Source: Haematococcus lacustris
Lineage: Eukaryota > Chlorophyta > Chlorophyceae > Chlamydomonadales > Haematococcaceae
Direction: 5' to 3'
NCBI GenBank assembly: GCA_030144725.1
Contig: JASKMD010000003.1
Span: forward strand, 2,748,991-2,812,990
DNA length: 64,000 nucleotides
Shown here: positions 28,755 to 39,895 of the stretch, one piece after another
Position numbering within the stretch: position 1 is the stretch's first letter
How the letters are laid out: every line of letters begins with the position of its first letter
Notes under the pieces: model-generated
The model's input: the letters and a program-made list of their open reading frames with translations, nothing else
Database searches by the model: none
Told to the model about the DNA's origin: nothing
Position numbers and translations under genes: made by a program

Positions 28755-30167
28755 TCAGTCCTTGGCAACATACACTCGTCGCATCAGACGTACGGCCACT
28801 GCCGCAGGGTTGCCACGCCCCTGATGCCACAGCAGACCCGCCCACTTGTACAGCCAGCATAGCACGACGCGAGCATCCCTGTCGTCGCGCTCCGCACCGG
28901 GGTGTCGGCCGGTCGCTTGGTTCCTGGCGCGCTCTTGCGTCAGTATGCGGCTCACGTGCTCGCCAACAGCCCGGACTAGGCGGGGAGGTGGTGCGTTTGC
29001 CTGGCCCAGTGCCTCGAGGGCGCTGACTGTCATGGCCACATCCTGTGGATGCTCAATGCACACAGCACACATGGATCATGACTTGGGGAAGCAGGTCGCA
29101 TGGTCTGTCTTGGTCATTTGCATTTGCACCCTTGGAGGTGTGCCTAGCCAAGGCACGCACTAAGAAAGCTCAAAGTCCCAATAGGGGTGGGACAAGGCAA
29201 CCTTGGAGGTGTGCATAGCCAAGACACGCACTCAAACTGCTATAAGCCCTTGGACACGCAATCAGACAGCCCTATCTCCCAAGGCAGCCATGCGACGTGG
29301 AGGCTGACGGTGGGAGCTGTGTAGGGTAAGATGTAGAACCCTCCTGCCCCCTCTGCTGGCCCTTCTGTTTCCCCAGCTGCTGCTCCTCCTGCCATTGCTG
29401 CCCCTGCTGCCCCTCCTGCTGTCCCTCCTGCCCTTCCTGCTTCCCTCTCTGCTGCCCCTGCTGCAGTCCCAGCTGCTGTCCCTGCTGCTGCCGGGTTAGC
29501 TAACCCTAACCCTAACCCTAACCGTGCTGCTGCCCTGCAATGTGGATATAGCCACAACCTATCCCCGTGACGAGCCATGCAGAGTCCTCATGGGGCAACA
29601 ACACACAGCGTGGCGCGATCGCTGAGCGCAAGGCTGATGTCCTCCCACTGGCAGAGCAGGCAGAGTGACGGCCTGGCTGGATGTCTGCCAGGTGCAGCAA
29701 AGCATGGAAGTGGGTGGGGCTGCTAGGGTCATGGGGCCAAGGTCATGGAGCATGGGTGTGATTGTGTGAACCCTGCTGACCTGCTCCTACCCCCCACCAC
29801 CCACCTTCATGCTGCTTTCACCCAGGCGCTGCACAACAGCCACTATCAGGCAGTCCAGGTCACCAGGGGTCAGCAGAGGAGGCGGGGTCAGGCCGGTGGC
29901 TGCCGCCCTACTTGCTGGTCCACTGCCTGCAACAGGCCACACACAGTGAGCTGAGCTGTCCGCATGAGGAGCTCCTACCTCCTCGCCTCAATTACCTAGT
30001 GCCTGCAACACCCACCACACACCCACCCATCACCGCCCTCCATCCCCACCCACCCACCCGCCCACCCATCCACTCACCCACCCACCACAGCTTGCTGCCT
30101 GCATCAGGGTCAGGGCCAGGGCCTGTATCAGGCTCCCTTAGGAACCTCAGCCTGCTGGGTTCCCCAC

Positions 30168-30204
<37 letters not shown>

Positions 30205-32364
30205 CTTCACCTTCACCTTCACCCTCACCCTCACCTTCACCCTCACCCTCACCTTCACCCTCACCCTCACCTTCACCCTCACCCTCCCCTTCACCCTCCC
30301 CTTCACCCTCACCCTCCCCCACTCCTACCCTCTACCCCCTTATCCCACACCCATACCCCCATACCCACTGCTCACCCACCACACCTGGCTGCTGCTGCTG
30401 CCTGCTGCCCTGCGCCTGCAGCAGACCATGCCCTGTGCTCAGCGAGGTCAGGAGCAGAGCCAGCTGCCTGATGCTCAGCCACCACTCCACTCCGCCGTCA
30501 GCTTGGGACCCCGGGCCATGCAGGCTACGGCCAGGAGCGGGGGACCCTGCCTCGACCCCAGGCCCCTCCTCCCCCCCACCACCTGATCCTGCCCCTGTCC
30601 ACAACCCTAACCCCTTCCCTGTGCTGCGCTCTGCACCTGACCCAGCCCCAGCCTGCGACCCTGCATCTGTCCCAGCCTGTGGGAAGCCCTTGCCATCTGG
30701 GGCATTTTTCTCTGGCTCCACCAGCTGCCAGCCCCCTGCTGCTGGCCTCTGCCCAGGCCCTGGGCCCCATGCCCTCACAGCCTGCCGCTGACCCTCTGAC
30801 TGCGACCCTGCTCTGGCTGTGGCTGGCTGCTGGTCAAGCGCTGCGGTTGAGAGGGAGGCAGAGGTGGGGTCAGAGCCTGCAAGCAGCTGGTGCTGACTCT
30901 GATCAACCACTGCGGCTCCCAGGGCACGCCACAGGTCTGCGGGCCTGCAAGCAAGCACGCATGGCAGTTGTGGTGGGTGTTCACAAGGAGGAGAGGAGAG
31001 GCGGGGTGAGGTGAGGTGAGGTGAGGTGAGGTGAGGTGAGGTGAGGTGAGGTGAGGTGAGGTGAGGTGAGGTGAGGTGAGGTGAGGTGAGGTGAGGTGAG
31101 GTGAGGTGAGGTGAGGGGAGGGTTGCACCACCCCACGCCCTTAACACCCAGCTACCCCAACCTCTCGCTTGCCCACTCATCACATCCCCTAACCCTTGCT
31201 TATTGACCGAGTGGCCCTCACATACACACTTCCTGCCCCATGCACACATCTGCCCTGCGCCCCTGCTCACCCGGCACACCCTCTGCCTCCCTCATGCGCA
31301 CCCTCATGCCCTCTTCCCCATTTCCTAGCACTCATTAAGACCAGAGAAGGGCCAGCATGGTCTGGTGCGAGTGTCAACTGCACGTGGCATGCTGGCTCAT
31401 AGCTGGCAGCTGGCCTGCTGGCCCTCCCCCACCCAGGCCACCCACCCAGCTCGTAGCCATGCCATGCCCGCCGCCAGCTCCACCAGCTGCTGCCCGCTGC
31501 CACCATGCAAAGCACGGCACAGTCTGGGACCCTGAGGCTGAGCAGAAGCTGGCGGGAAGCTGGCGGTGGCATGGGAAGGTGGGGTGTGGTGTGAAGCAAA
31601 GGAGGGGCGGGAGCTGGAGAGCAGCAGGCGATGCAGGAGGGCCGCCCAGGCTTCGTCTGATGGCTCCAGCCCAGTGGTCACACTGAGGCCAGGGGCGCAG
31701 GAGTGTGATGGTCACAGACAGCCCGTAGAATGCTAGTGTGATGAGGGTGCGACCAAAGCCAGGTGTGACTTATGGTGTGAGGAGGTAGGGGATGAATGTC
31801 ATGGCATGGACCACAGTGGCAGGAGCTTGGGGACAGCCATTACTCACATCACACTAAGCACTGCAGGATCCTGTGTTGCGGGTCACACATTTGCCAGGTC
31901 TGCTGCAGGTCACCCGGGGAAGGGCAGCAGGTGGTGACCCTCTACCGGCTTGCTGACCCAGCCTCCACTGGACCCCCTCCCCTCCTGAGCCCCTCCATCC
32001 TTAGCCTCTAGCCCACACCATTCTGCCTGGCACCTCTGCTCATTCCTCAACACAAACTCGACCTGCGCCCCCCTGACCCTGCTCACCCTGCCCCTGCTCC
32101 CCTGCCCCATGACCCTGTCCCCCTGCCCCCGCCCACCCGGCCTGTACCCCCTGCTATCGCCCACCCCGCACCTGCCCCCCCTGCCCCTGTCCCCATGCCC
32201 ACCCGGCCTGCACCCCCCTGCCCCTGTCCCCCTGCCCCTGCCCACCAGATCTTGCCCAGGCTCCACACCACAGCACTGAGGCCACGGCCATCCAGAGCCT
32301 GCGCACCCCCCAGGGCTAGCTCCCGGCACAGCAACCCATGGACCTGAGCCCCCAAGGCCATAGC

Positions 32365-32399
<35 letters not shown>

Positions 32400-32812
32400 A
32401 GTCATTGTCGTTGTATCTGCCTCTATGACCACCTCTGCCGCCTTGTCCCCTGCTGCTGCCGCTGGTGTTGCTGCCACCGCCGCTGTCCGCTGCCCCTTGC
32501 TCTGAGCTAGCCGAGTGGCTGAGCAGCCAGGCCAGCTGGTTGAAGGCAGCGGTGAGCTGGCGAGGTTTGAGGCGCCCCCCTCCCCCCTGCAGTATGGCCA
32601 GGTGTGCTGCCCTCATGTGCAAGCCGTCACGCTGGACAGCCGGCTGACTGGAGGGCGGCTGAACCAAAGCACCATCAGGGTCACCCAGCTGCTGCTGCTG
32701 CTGCTGCTGCTGCCGCTGCTGCTGCTGCTGCTGCTGCTGCTGCCGCTGCTGCTGCTGCTGCCGCTGCTGCTGCTGCTGCTGCTGCTGCCGCTGCTGCTGC
32801 TGCTGCTGCTGC

Positions 32813-32846
<34 letters not shown>

Positions 32847-33093
32847 CCTCCTGCTGCACCGCCGGCTGCTGCCGCTGCCCCTCCTGCCTCTGCTGTACTG
32901 CTAAGCCCAGCTGGCTGCTGCTAGGGGAGGGCGAGGAACGAGAGGCTGGGCCCTGGCCCAAGGGCAGCAGCAGGCGGGCTAGGGTGGCCAGGGTGGGGGC
33001 GTGTGCTAGGGCAGCGGTGAGTTGGGGCGGGTCCATTGCCCACACGCGCCCGCTGGCACTGCCGCCGGGACCAGGGCGAGGGGGGCGCCGCGC
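28755..33093 (-). CDS. OPR/FAST-like helical-repeat protein, probably organellar RNA-binding
   Basis: The exon model is incomplete. Supported coding blocks right to left: 33093-32246, about 31690-31440, about 30955-30419, possibly about 29880-29820 ([13 protein letters not shown]), and about 29050-28755 (stop). Several blocks carry the recurring amphipathic helix of octotricopeptide (OPR) and FAST-kinase-like proteins: [95 protein letters not shown]. In green algae such proteins guide processing, stability or translation of chloroplast and mitochondrial RNAs. The first block contains a glutamine-rich tract of about 55 residues with spaced arginines. The start is not identified; a candidate N-terminus is the frame ending upstream near 34.8 kb. 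No RAP domain was seen. Family assignment rests on repeat character and is tentative. Confidence 0.5.
29497..29524. repeat. four telomere-like CCCTAA units
   Basis: Four perfect tandem CCCTAA units (TTAGGG on the other strand) directly follow a CTG-rich stretch. Being internal to the scaffold, they are either an interstitial telomeric repeat or a simple repeat. Confidence 0.8.
30168..30320. repeat. CACCCT/CACCTT hexamer array
   Basis: About 25 tandem hexamers CACCCT alternate with CACCTT and CCCCTT variants. The array lies between exons of the OPR-like gene. Confidence 0.9.
31007..31116. repeat. (GGTGA)n pentamer array of about 21 units
   Basis: A perfect GTGAG pentamer array of about 105 bases lies in an intron of the OPR-like gene. 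On the sense (minus) strand it reads CTCAC repeatedly. Confidence 0.95.
32360..32398 (-). repeat. (CTG)13 array encoding a serine run
   Basis: Inside the coding block 32246-33093 this array is read on the minus strand as a run of eleven serines before [10 protein letters not shown]. It is a second coding microsatellite in the same exon as the glutamine tract. Confidence 0.8.
32688..32852 (-). repeat. CTG array encoding a polyglutamine tract with spaced arginines
   Basis: About 54 codons of CAG on the minus strand are interrupted at intervals of five to nine by CGG. This gives glutamine runs broken by single arginines within the OPR-like protein. The regular CGG interruptions suggest tandem expansion of a larger unit rather than of single CAG codons. 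Confidence 0.85.
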
Positions 33094-33103
33094 TGCAACA
33101 AGG

Positions 33104-33107
<4 letters not shown>

Positions 33108-33157
<50 letters not shown>
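33108..33157. repeat. (CAG)n array, about 16 units
   Basis: This array lies just upstream of the acceptor of the 33093 exon (minus strand), so it is intronic and places CTG repeats close to that splice site. Confidence 0.8.
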
Positions 33158-33158
<1 letters not shown>

Positions 33159-35341
33159 ACAGCAGACAGCACAGACGAGGGCTGAGTTTGGTAGGAGCAG
33201 CAGTCTGAGGGTGCGACTGATACACTTGTACTGGTACAAGCCACATGCATCATAGCCATACTCATTCTGTCACACATCACTTGGTTGCCAGCTCATGTAA
33301 CAGCTCCCACCTCCCATTACAACCAAAGACGGGTGCATGATGCATGGAGTGGCACAAAGAGTGACTTAACATGTATGGGCATGTACCCTCTCACACCACC
33401 TCACCTCATGGCCATACATCATACTGGCTCATCGTCCCGCATTACACCATATACTCTTCTCCATCCCTGGACCATCACCATCACACCGGAACACGCCTCA
33501 ACCCCCCAATGGTGCCCCCCAAACGTCACCTTCAAATTTATCATGCTAGACCAAACTGCCTTATCCTACTTAGGTGCGACTGGATCCCACAAGACAAGTC
33601 TATTCAGGCAACACATAGCTGCAGCCCCATGCACCTCCAGCACCACCAGCACTATCCCAGCACTGGGTGTGGAGGGAGCTGGCCCAGCCCACCACCAGAC
33701 AGCTGCCCACCTGTCACGACCTGGTCGGAGGGCAGGCGTAGGGGTAGGGGCCGCCAGGCAGCTGGCCCTGCCCTGCGAGTTCGGCGCTGCACTTGGGCGG
33801 CCTGCATCTTGCGGACCTTGAGCCTGACCACCACCAGCACAGCACTCCATAAGGGGCTGGAGGGTGGGAGGGTGGGAGGGAGGGAGGGTCCTAGGGAGAG
33901 GGAACTTGGGAAGTCCAAGTGGGAAGGGGCTGGGTGGGCGAGCGGAGAGCAAGAACACCACAGCCGGGGTGTGCAGGGGAGGGCACAGGGAAGTGCCGGT
34001 GACTACAGAACATGCCTGCATGCCTCCCTGTCCCGAAGCCAAACGCATGGGTCTATGAACAGGACAAAACTGCCTGCACCCACAATGGCCACCCAACCTC
34101 ACTGCTGCTGCCGGGCCGCCACTGCTGGAGCTGCCTGGTCTGTGCCCTACTGTGCCAGGCGGCTTGACATATCTGCTGTGACAGGGCCTGTGGTGGCTGG
34201 TGTGGTGGGTGGTTTGGCAGGCGTGGTCCGGCGGCTTCACTCACTTACTGTCGCTTGCGGCGCCTGATGTGGAGCCAGGTAGGCTGCAGCCTGCCTGCTT
34301 GCACTGAGGCAGCGCCTGCTACCCCTGTACCCCCAACTCGGGCTGCTTTGCTTTGCCCCAGGGAGCTGTAGCTGCTGCTGCTACCGCTGCTGATGTAGTT
34401 GGTGCCAGTCCCGCAGGTGTTGAGGATGCTGCCGCTACTGCTGCTGCTGGTGCGAGGGTTGTGAAACCGGGTTCTGGTGCCTGTGCTAGTGCCGATATTG
34501 CTAGCAAGGCTGTGTTCCAGCGTAAACCCAGCCCAGTTGCACAGGGCCTTGGCTGCTGCTGGCTGCTGAGGGCCCAGCTGAGACCCAGCGAAGTGGCTGA
34601 AAGCTATAGCATTGCTGCTGACACCGCTGCTGCATCTGCTGCTGTTTAGGTCCCTCCTGCATAAACAAGCGTGCTGAAGACGGGCCCCCGCAATGGAACC
34701 TGGCCCCAGCCATGCTGGGAAACCGGGATTTGCCGTACATCGCGGCAGTAAAAGACCGCTCGAGTAGGTGTTCACAAACGATGGTAGCAGCACATGTGGC
34801 AGACTCGGGAGATTCAACGCTCTTGCATAGTCGCATGGCACGTTAGACGGCAGCTCCTTTGCCCGTGTCGCGACAGTTACCAACCGTCCTCCGCAGCAGC
34901 GGTGTGGCCGTAACCAGTTGCAATTTGCGATGCGCAGCATACCCTCATTTGCCGTATCTATTTCACACGGCCATCTGCACAAGTCCGTTGAGATTGCTAT
35001 GCATGCTGGGCGAGGCAACGCAGTGGCGGGTCTCGGTTGGTATTGAACTTCTAACACCGAGTGGTTTACATTTCGGCGCTGCTAACTACTTGAGAACTAC
35101 CCCCCTGACCCCACTTGAGAGCAACCCATGTCCCACTTAGTCAAACAGACATCTGCGCAAGGCATGACCAATAGATACAATAAAGAAGAGGCAGCAGAGA
35201 ACTGGCAGTATTCAGTGGCCAGTATCTAACATCATATGCGTTCATCGAAATGATAAGACTGCGGTCCATGTAGTACACGCTCCCGGCGACGACTTCATTA
35301 TGTCGCTGCTTGTGGCACCAGAAAGACACCCTGAATCCGTT
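33158..35341. other. 5' region of the OPR-like gene, exons uncertain
   Basis: Minus-strand frames at 33566-34240, 34245-35057 and 34501-34836 may include 5' exons. The last begins MRLCKSVESPES and is basic and Ser-rich, as an organelle transit peptide would be. No domain is visible and no splice path is clear. A (GCTGCTGCT)n patch lies at 34365-34455. Confidence 0.35.
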
Positions 35342-35767
35342 TACCGTACTCTCCCGATCGATTCCCGAAGCCTCGGAAACTATAGTTAAAATATTATTCC
35401 CGAGCCATATTTTTCTTTGTTTCAAGTTCCCCGATGGCCGAAGTACGTCCAAAGTCATTTTTGAGAACGTCTTCGTGCATAGAAATAATCAAGTATTGAT
35501 CTCGCATCAAAATCATATGATCGACATTGGTCAACTTTTGGTCGTGGTCTCTCTTCTAGTGGCCTTATCACCTGACCATGTCACAAGGGGCACTAAACCT
35601 CGCTCATGAAGCCGTGGTCCTCCTGCCGCTGCTGGCAGTGGCGGCATATCTGCCTCGAAGCATTCAAACTTGCGTGCTCCTGCAGCCACCCATGCGCAGG
35701 CACCCCGCCTTGGCCGGCTGCCCTTATGATGTGTTATGATGTATGATGTGATGCCTCCCCCCTCCAC

Positions 35768-35778
35768 ATGGTTGCCAG
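35768..35778. repeat. target-site duplication ATGGTTGCCAG, left copy
   Basis: ATGGTTGCCAG occurs here and at 49059-49069, flanking the retrotransposon. The uninterrupted relative at 5846-6858 has one copy, followed by CCTGG as on the right side. This proves the insertion point. Confidence 0.9.
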
Positions 35779-35871
35779 GACTTTTTTGGTTGGCAACAAC
35801 CGAAGAGGTTTCTCGCTGCGCACGTACACAATTGCCCGTAACTCCGCACACCACCTTACAAAGCACGCGAA

Positions 35872-37329
35872 ATGGAGGCGATTGATAGTTGGAACGTCAA
35901 CGCAAATTTCGAGACGGCGGGGACGATGGATGCAGTCAGTCACTGCATAAGCCAGCTCCCCGGTAAGCGCCACGCGAGATATGGTCGAGCCTTTATAGCC
36001 GCCATCCTCCTCCTACTCCACCTGCAGCTGACACATTGCTGCGGCTCTATCATCGCACCCCTACCTACGCACACCGCTTCCCTTTGCCATAACCTAGTCG
36101 TGCAGGAGTTACAACAGCCAGGGCAATACAACAGCAGCCGAGTCGACCTGAATTGGGAGATGCATCACGATTGCGACTACCAGCACGCAACCGCGCACAC
36201 CACTTGCCCTGCCCATACCACATCGCCTAGGGCACAGTCCCGAAGCCAGTTTTCAAACCAAAGGGCACAGACCCGATGGCTAGGCATAAATCCAAGGGCA
36301 CAGACCCGAGGACCAGACACATACCAAAGGGCACAGACCCGGCGGCTAAACCCAAGGGCAGAAACCCGAGGGCTACATGCAAACCCGAAGGCACAGACCC
36401 GACGGATAAACAACCTAAGAACACACCTCCATTGGGTCGACATGAACGGTACCATCTCCAGTCACATAGCAAGACACGATGCCTGCCAACTGGACACTCT
36501 CAAGGAACTGCCATATTGCCCCTGCTTCCATCACGCAGGACAAGCGGCGCAGGTCACTGTCAAGATAGGGGCCACCTCAGCCTTCACCGCTGTAGGTTGG
36601 CATGACCAGCCAGCTGTCACAGAGATGCAAGATACACATGCTGACATGCAGGCTGATATGCAACATGCCGCTCAGCCCCACCACCACCTGCTAGCCCTGA
36701 CCGCCGCAGGTTGGCATGACCAGCCGCCTGACACAGAGATGCAAGATACACATGTTGTCATGCAGGCTGACAAGCAACATGCCCCTCAGCCCCACCACCA
36801 CCTGCCAGCCCTGACCGCCGCAGGTTGGCATGACCAGCCGCCTGACACAGAGATGCAAGATACACATGTTGCCATGCAGGCTGACAAGCAACATGCCCCT
36901 AAGCCCCACCACCACCTGCCAGCCCTGACCGCTGCAGGTTGGCAGGACCAGCCAGCTGTCACAGAGATGCAAGATACACATGTTGTCATGCAGGCTGACA
37001 AGCAACATGCCCCTCAACCCCACCACCACCTGCCAGCCCTGACCGCTGCAGGTTGGCAGGACCAGCCAGCTGTCACAGAGATGCAAGATACACATGTTGT
37101 CATGCAGGCTGACAAGCAACATGCCCCTCAGCCCCACCACCACCTGCCAGCCCTGACCGCTGCTGGTTGGCAGGACCAGCCAGCTACCACAGAGATGCAA
37201 GATACACATGTTGTTATGCAGGCTGATAAGCGACACGCCGCTCAGCAGGCTAGGAACATGTTGAGATACCACACCATAGGCAAGAGTGTGATAATTGAGA
37301 CACACTTTACTGCAGTGTCATGGCTGTGA
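35872..37329 (+). CDS. retrotransposon ORF1, 485 codons, signal-like N-terminus and tandem repeats
   Basis: The ATG lies 93 bases inside the 5' end of the retrotransposon. Near residues 40-60 is a hydrophobic stretch (FIAAILLLLHLQLTHCCG) that resembles a signal peptide or membrane anchor. Residues of about 120-180 contain roughly six short (P/Q)RAQTR units. Residues of about 240-460 are six tandem copies of a 38-residue unit (114 bp) containing GWHDQP, EMQDTHV, MQADKQHA and PHHHLPALTA. No RNA-recognition motif or zinc knuckle is visible, so its role as the ORF1 nucleic-acid chaperone is unproven. It ends at TGA 37327-37329. The same frame continues open to 37965, so this TGA may itself be a mutation. 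Confidence 0.7.
   Translation: MEAIDSWNVNANFETAGTMDAVSHCISQLPGKRHARYGRAFIAAILLLLHLQLTHCCGSIIAPLPTHTASLCHNLVVQELQQPGQYNSSRVDLNWEMHHDCDYQHATAHTTCPAHTTSPRAQSRSQFSNQRAQTRWLGINPRAQTRGPDTYQRAQTRRLNPRAETRGLHANPKAQTRRINNLRTHLHWVDMNGTISSHIARHDACQLDTLKELPYCPCFHHAGQAAQVTVKIGATSAFTAVGWHDQPAVTEMQDTHADMQADMQHAAQPHHHLLALTAAGWHDQPPDTEMQDTHVVMQADKQHAPQPHHHLPALTAAGWHDQPPDTEMQDTHVAMQADKQHAPKPHHHLPALTAAGWQDQPAVTEMQDTHVVMQADKQHAPQPHHHLPALTAAGWQDQPAVTEMQDTHVVMQADKQHAPQPHHHLPALTAAGWQDQPATTEMQDTHVVMQADKRHAAQQARNMLRYHTIGKSVIIETHFTAVSWL
36586..37245 (+). repeat. six 114-bp tandem repeats inside ORF1
   Basis: Units begin near 36592, 36706, 36820, 36934, 37048 and 37162 (GG of GGTTGGCA(T/G)GACC). Copies two to five are almost identical; the first is diverged and the last is truncated. 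The unit length is a multiple of three, so copy-number changes keep the frame. Confidence 0.9.
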
Positions 37330-37362
37330 ACCTGCAGTGTCACATTGTTTAATAAAACTGCC

Positions 37363-39895
37363 ATGGACAACAAGGACCGAAGTTATACCATCATTACCCC
37401 TATACCCAACCCCCCCTTTGGACACCCCAATTGGACACCTATCCAACAACTGGACATGAACCGGCAAATCATAGCCTACCTGGCTTGTGTTTGCACTTGG
37501 ATCAGCATATGTATGAAACGACATACACCTACATACTCACACGCCCAATCTCAGCAATGTCGCAAGAAACAACGTAAGAGCCTTGCTAAGCTCAACGCCT
37601 CCCTGCACAACACCAAGTACAACTGGCTACTCGGCATAGATGGGACCCTTCAAAATATGACAGCCATCAACCGCCTGAAACACGCTACCTGCACCTACCT
37701 CAAGGGGCACAATAGCGGAAGGACTATCAGGGTTATACAGTACAACACTACACTACAAGCTTACATGACGTACTACCTCAACCCAAACATCATAAGCCAC
37801 CCCACATGGAACATGGCTATCAGTAAATACATGGCACGATGCATCTACATTAGCTGGCTTCTGCTGGCAGCAGGGGATATCGAAGAGAACCCAGGACCGG
37901 ACGGCTTGCACTTCGAGCAACAAGTAGCATCACACTGCCAAATACATGCCCTCAACATGGCGGCATGACACCCCTGGCTCACTATCCAGGAACTGGCCAA
38001 CTTCCACACGTCCGAGCTACACGCGCGACGCGGGGACCAACGCACAATGTGGGCATTAGCCAGAGACGAACAAGGCGCGTGCAACGACACTGTCATTAAT
38101 CTCTACCTAATGTCACACTACGGCCTGAACACACACACAGTGGCGCACCTGCGAACGCGGAGTGATTGGTCAACCCGCAACCTCGACGCGCTGTCCGCCA
38201 CCCACTGCACGGAAGCCTTCTTATGCAAGGCCCCGGCTCACAGCATGGCGATAAGGAAACACGATGGCGCCTGGTACCTCCTTGACTCCCAAGCGGACGC
38301 CCCTATCCGGCTACGGTCCACTGGACACTACACGTACCCCGTTACATGCGAGATACAAGCAATCATTAGCACCGCAAACCACACGGCGGAGATGGAGGCG
38401 GCAAGGCAGAGGGCAAGGCTTGGGCCCATCATAAGCTACCCACAAGAAACACATAGGCCCTACTGGGAGAGGCAGTACAAGAAGTGCTGCCTTGCACACG
38501 CCATCAACATGGCCATAGGGAAACCTCTGATTCGGCCCGATGATGTGATAACCCACTGTAAAACGCTAGCTACACACATCCAAGACCTAGCCAACCGGGC
38601 AAGGCAAGAGAACAGGCCGACACCACTGCCTAGCAGCCTACCACACATATACGAAGAATCCGGCAACTTTACAGTGTCCACCATGAACCACTACCTATAC
38701 CATTATCACAAAGACCTCCACCTACGCCCTACCGCGACCGAGCTTACACCCGGCAACATCACACCTGAGCTTCTCACCACGCTCACTGGCAACGTAGACA
38801 GCTACACCAACACAGCTGCCATTCTCATCACCAACAATCACGCTACCAGCATCCGCCGCATAGATCACGCATGGCAATGGCTGGACTCGGAACGCGGCCA
38901 CCCACGTCGGTTGGACACCCCGGAAGACTGGCTCCAGCTGCACGGCATGCTCGTTCAAATTAAAAGGGGCGACGCGGCTACTACCAACCTCATCCATCCA
39001 CTATGCTGGCTAGCTGACCCTACAAGGCGCGCCACAACGGAGCAGTTGGAACAACATCTACGTACCATCCACATCGACCTTACTACCCAAGACTTGGGCA
39101 CACAACCCGCGCACAGCCCCCGAACAGACCGGCCGCTACCCAACATCGCCACTGCACAACCAGCGAGTTATAAGCGCATACTAACAGCCACAGAAGACAC
39201 CCACCCGACAGACAAGCAGACCCGGCCGCGACTGCGCCAGGTCGCCCCCACAATCACTCTTCCCACTCTAGAAGACCGGTCAAGCAGCAGTAAACGGCCC
39301 ACGTCATCGGGCACCATCGTAGACAAAAGACGGACTAAGCCAAGAGCGCAAAACAAGGACTCGCACACACAGACCCTGATATACAGATACCTAAACACAG
39401 CCCCCACTCCACCCCCCGCCGCCATCCCCACAACACCGCCACCCCCCACCGATAACCTGCCTGAGCACCCAGGACCACACCCACAACACAACACCTTGCC
39501 AACCCGGCAGCCACAACCAACACATAATCGACAGCATATCACACTCACGACCCTGAACGTCAGAAGCCTCCATAGGTCCAGGAACGACGTCCTAAACCTT
39601 GTGCGCCAATGCAGCCCGGACATCCTGATCCTAACTGAAACCATGACCCAGCCCAAAAGCAACAATCCAGGCTCTGGCTGGCTGAGGAGAGTCATGCCAG
39701 ACTATACGACACACCGACACAGAGGCCACAGTGAAGTAGTAATAGGCATCAAACACAACTTAGCCATCCAAATGAAAACCACTATGCTTCTACCGAGCAT
39801 CGACGCTGAGGTAAACGCACGATGCGTCATCCTGACCCTCAACCAACACGAGTGCGAACAGCTCACCATCATCGCCACGTATTGGCCGCATTGGG
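37363..39895 (+). pseudogene. retrotransposon polyprotein, 5' part: 2A, two Josephin-like proteases, start of APE
   Basis: Starting at the ATG 37363, about 170 residues with one hydrophobic stretch (IIAYLACVCTWISICM) lead to a 2A motif at 37873-37899. Protease domain 1 follows: SHCQIHALNMA with the presumed catalytic Cys, then HSMAIRKHDGAWYLLDS with the presumed His and a following Asp-Ser. Domain 2 repeats the pattern (KKCCLAHAINMAIGKP; NNHATSIRRIDHAWQWLDS). Cys...HALN and H..xIR+...W..(D/N)S is the Josephin deubiquitinase pattern; an OTU-like fold is the main alternative. A Pro/Thr-rich linker leads to the AP endonuclease start (TLNVRSLH, ILILTET). TGA at 37966-37968 replaces the position that is Gly in domain 2 (GGA to TGA fits). 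The frame is lost at the AAAA run 39896-39899. Confidence 0.8.
37873..37899 (+). other. 2A ribosome-skipping motif GDIEENPGP
   Basis: The residues GDIEENPGP match the D-(V/I)-E-x-N-P-G-P consensus exactly and are preceded by a short hydrophobic helix (ISWLLLAA), as in active 2A sequences. Translation would release the upstream product after NPG and restart at Pro, separating the roughly 175-residue leader protein from the protease-APE-RT polyprotein. Confidence 0.88.

Noticed and set aside
36586..37245. Tandem repeats that might suggest a CRISPR-like array
   Set aside because: The units are contiguous with no spacers, in frame with a coding region, in a eukaryotic retrotransposon.
36691..37305. 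204-codon minus-strand frame with repeats
   Set aside because: It is the antisense shadow of the 114-bp repeats of ORF1; regular repeats without stops in one strand often open the other.
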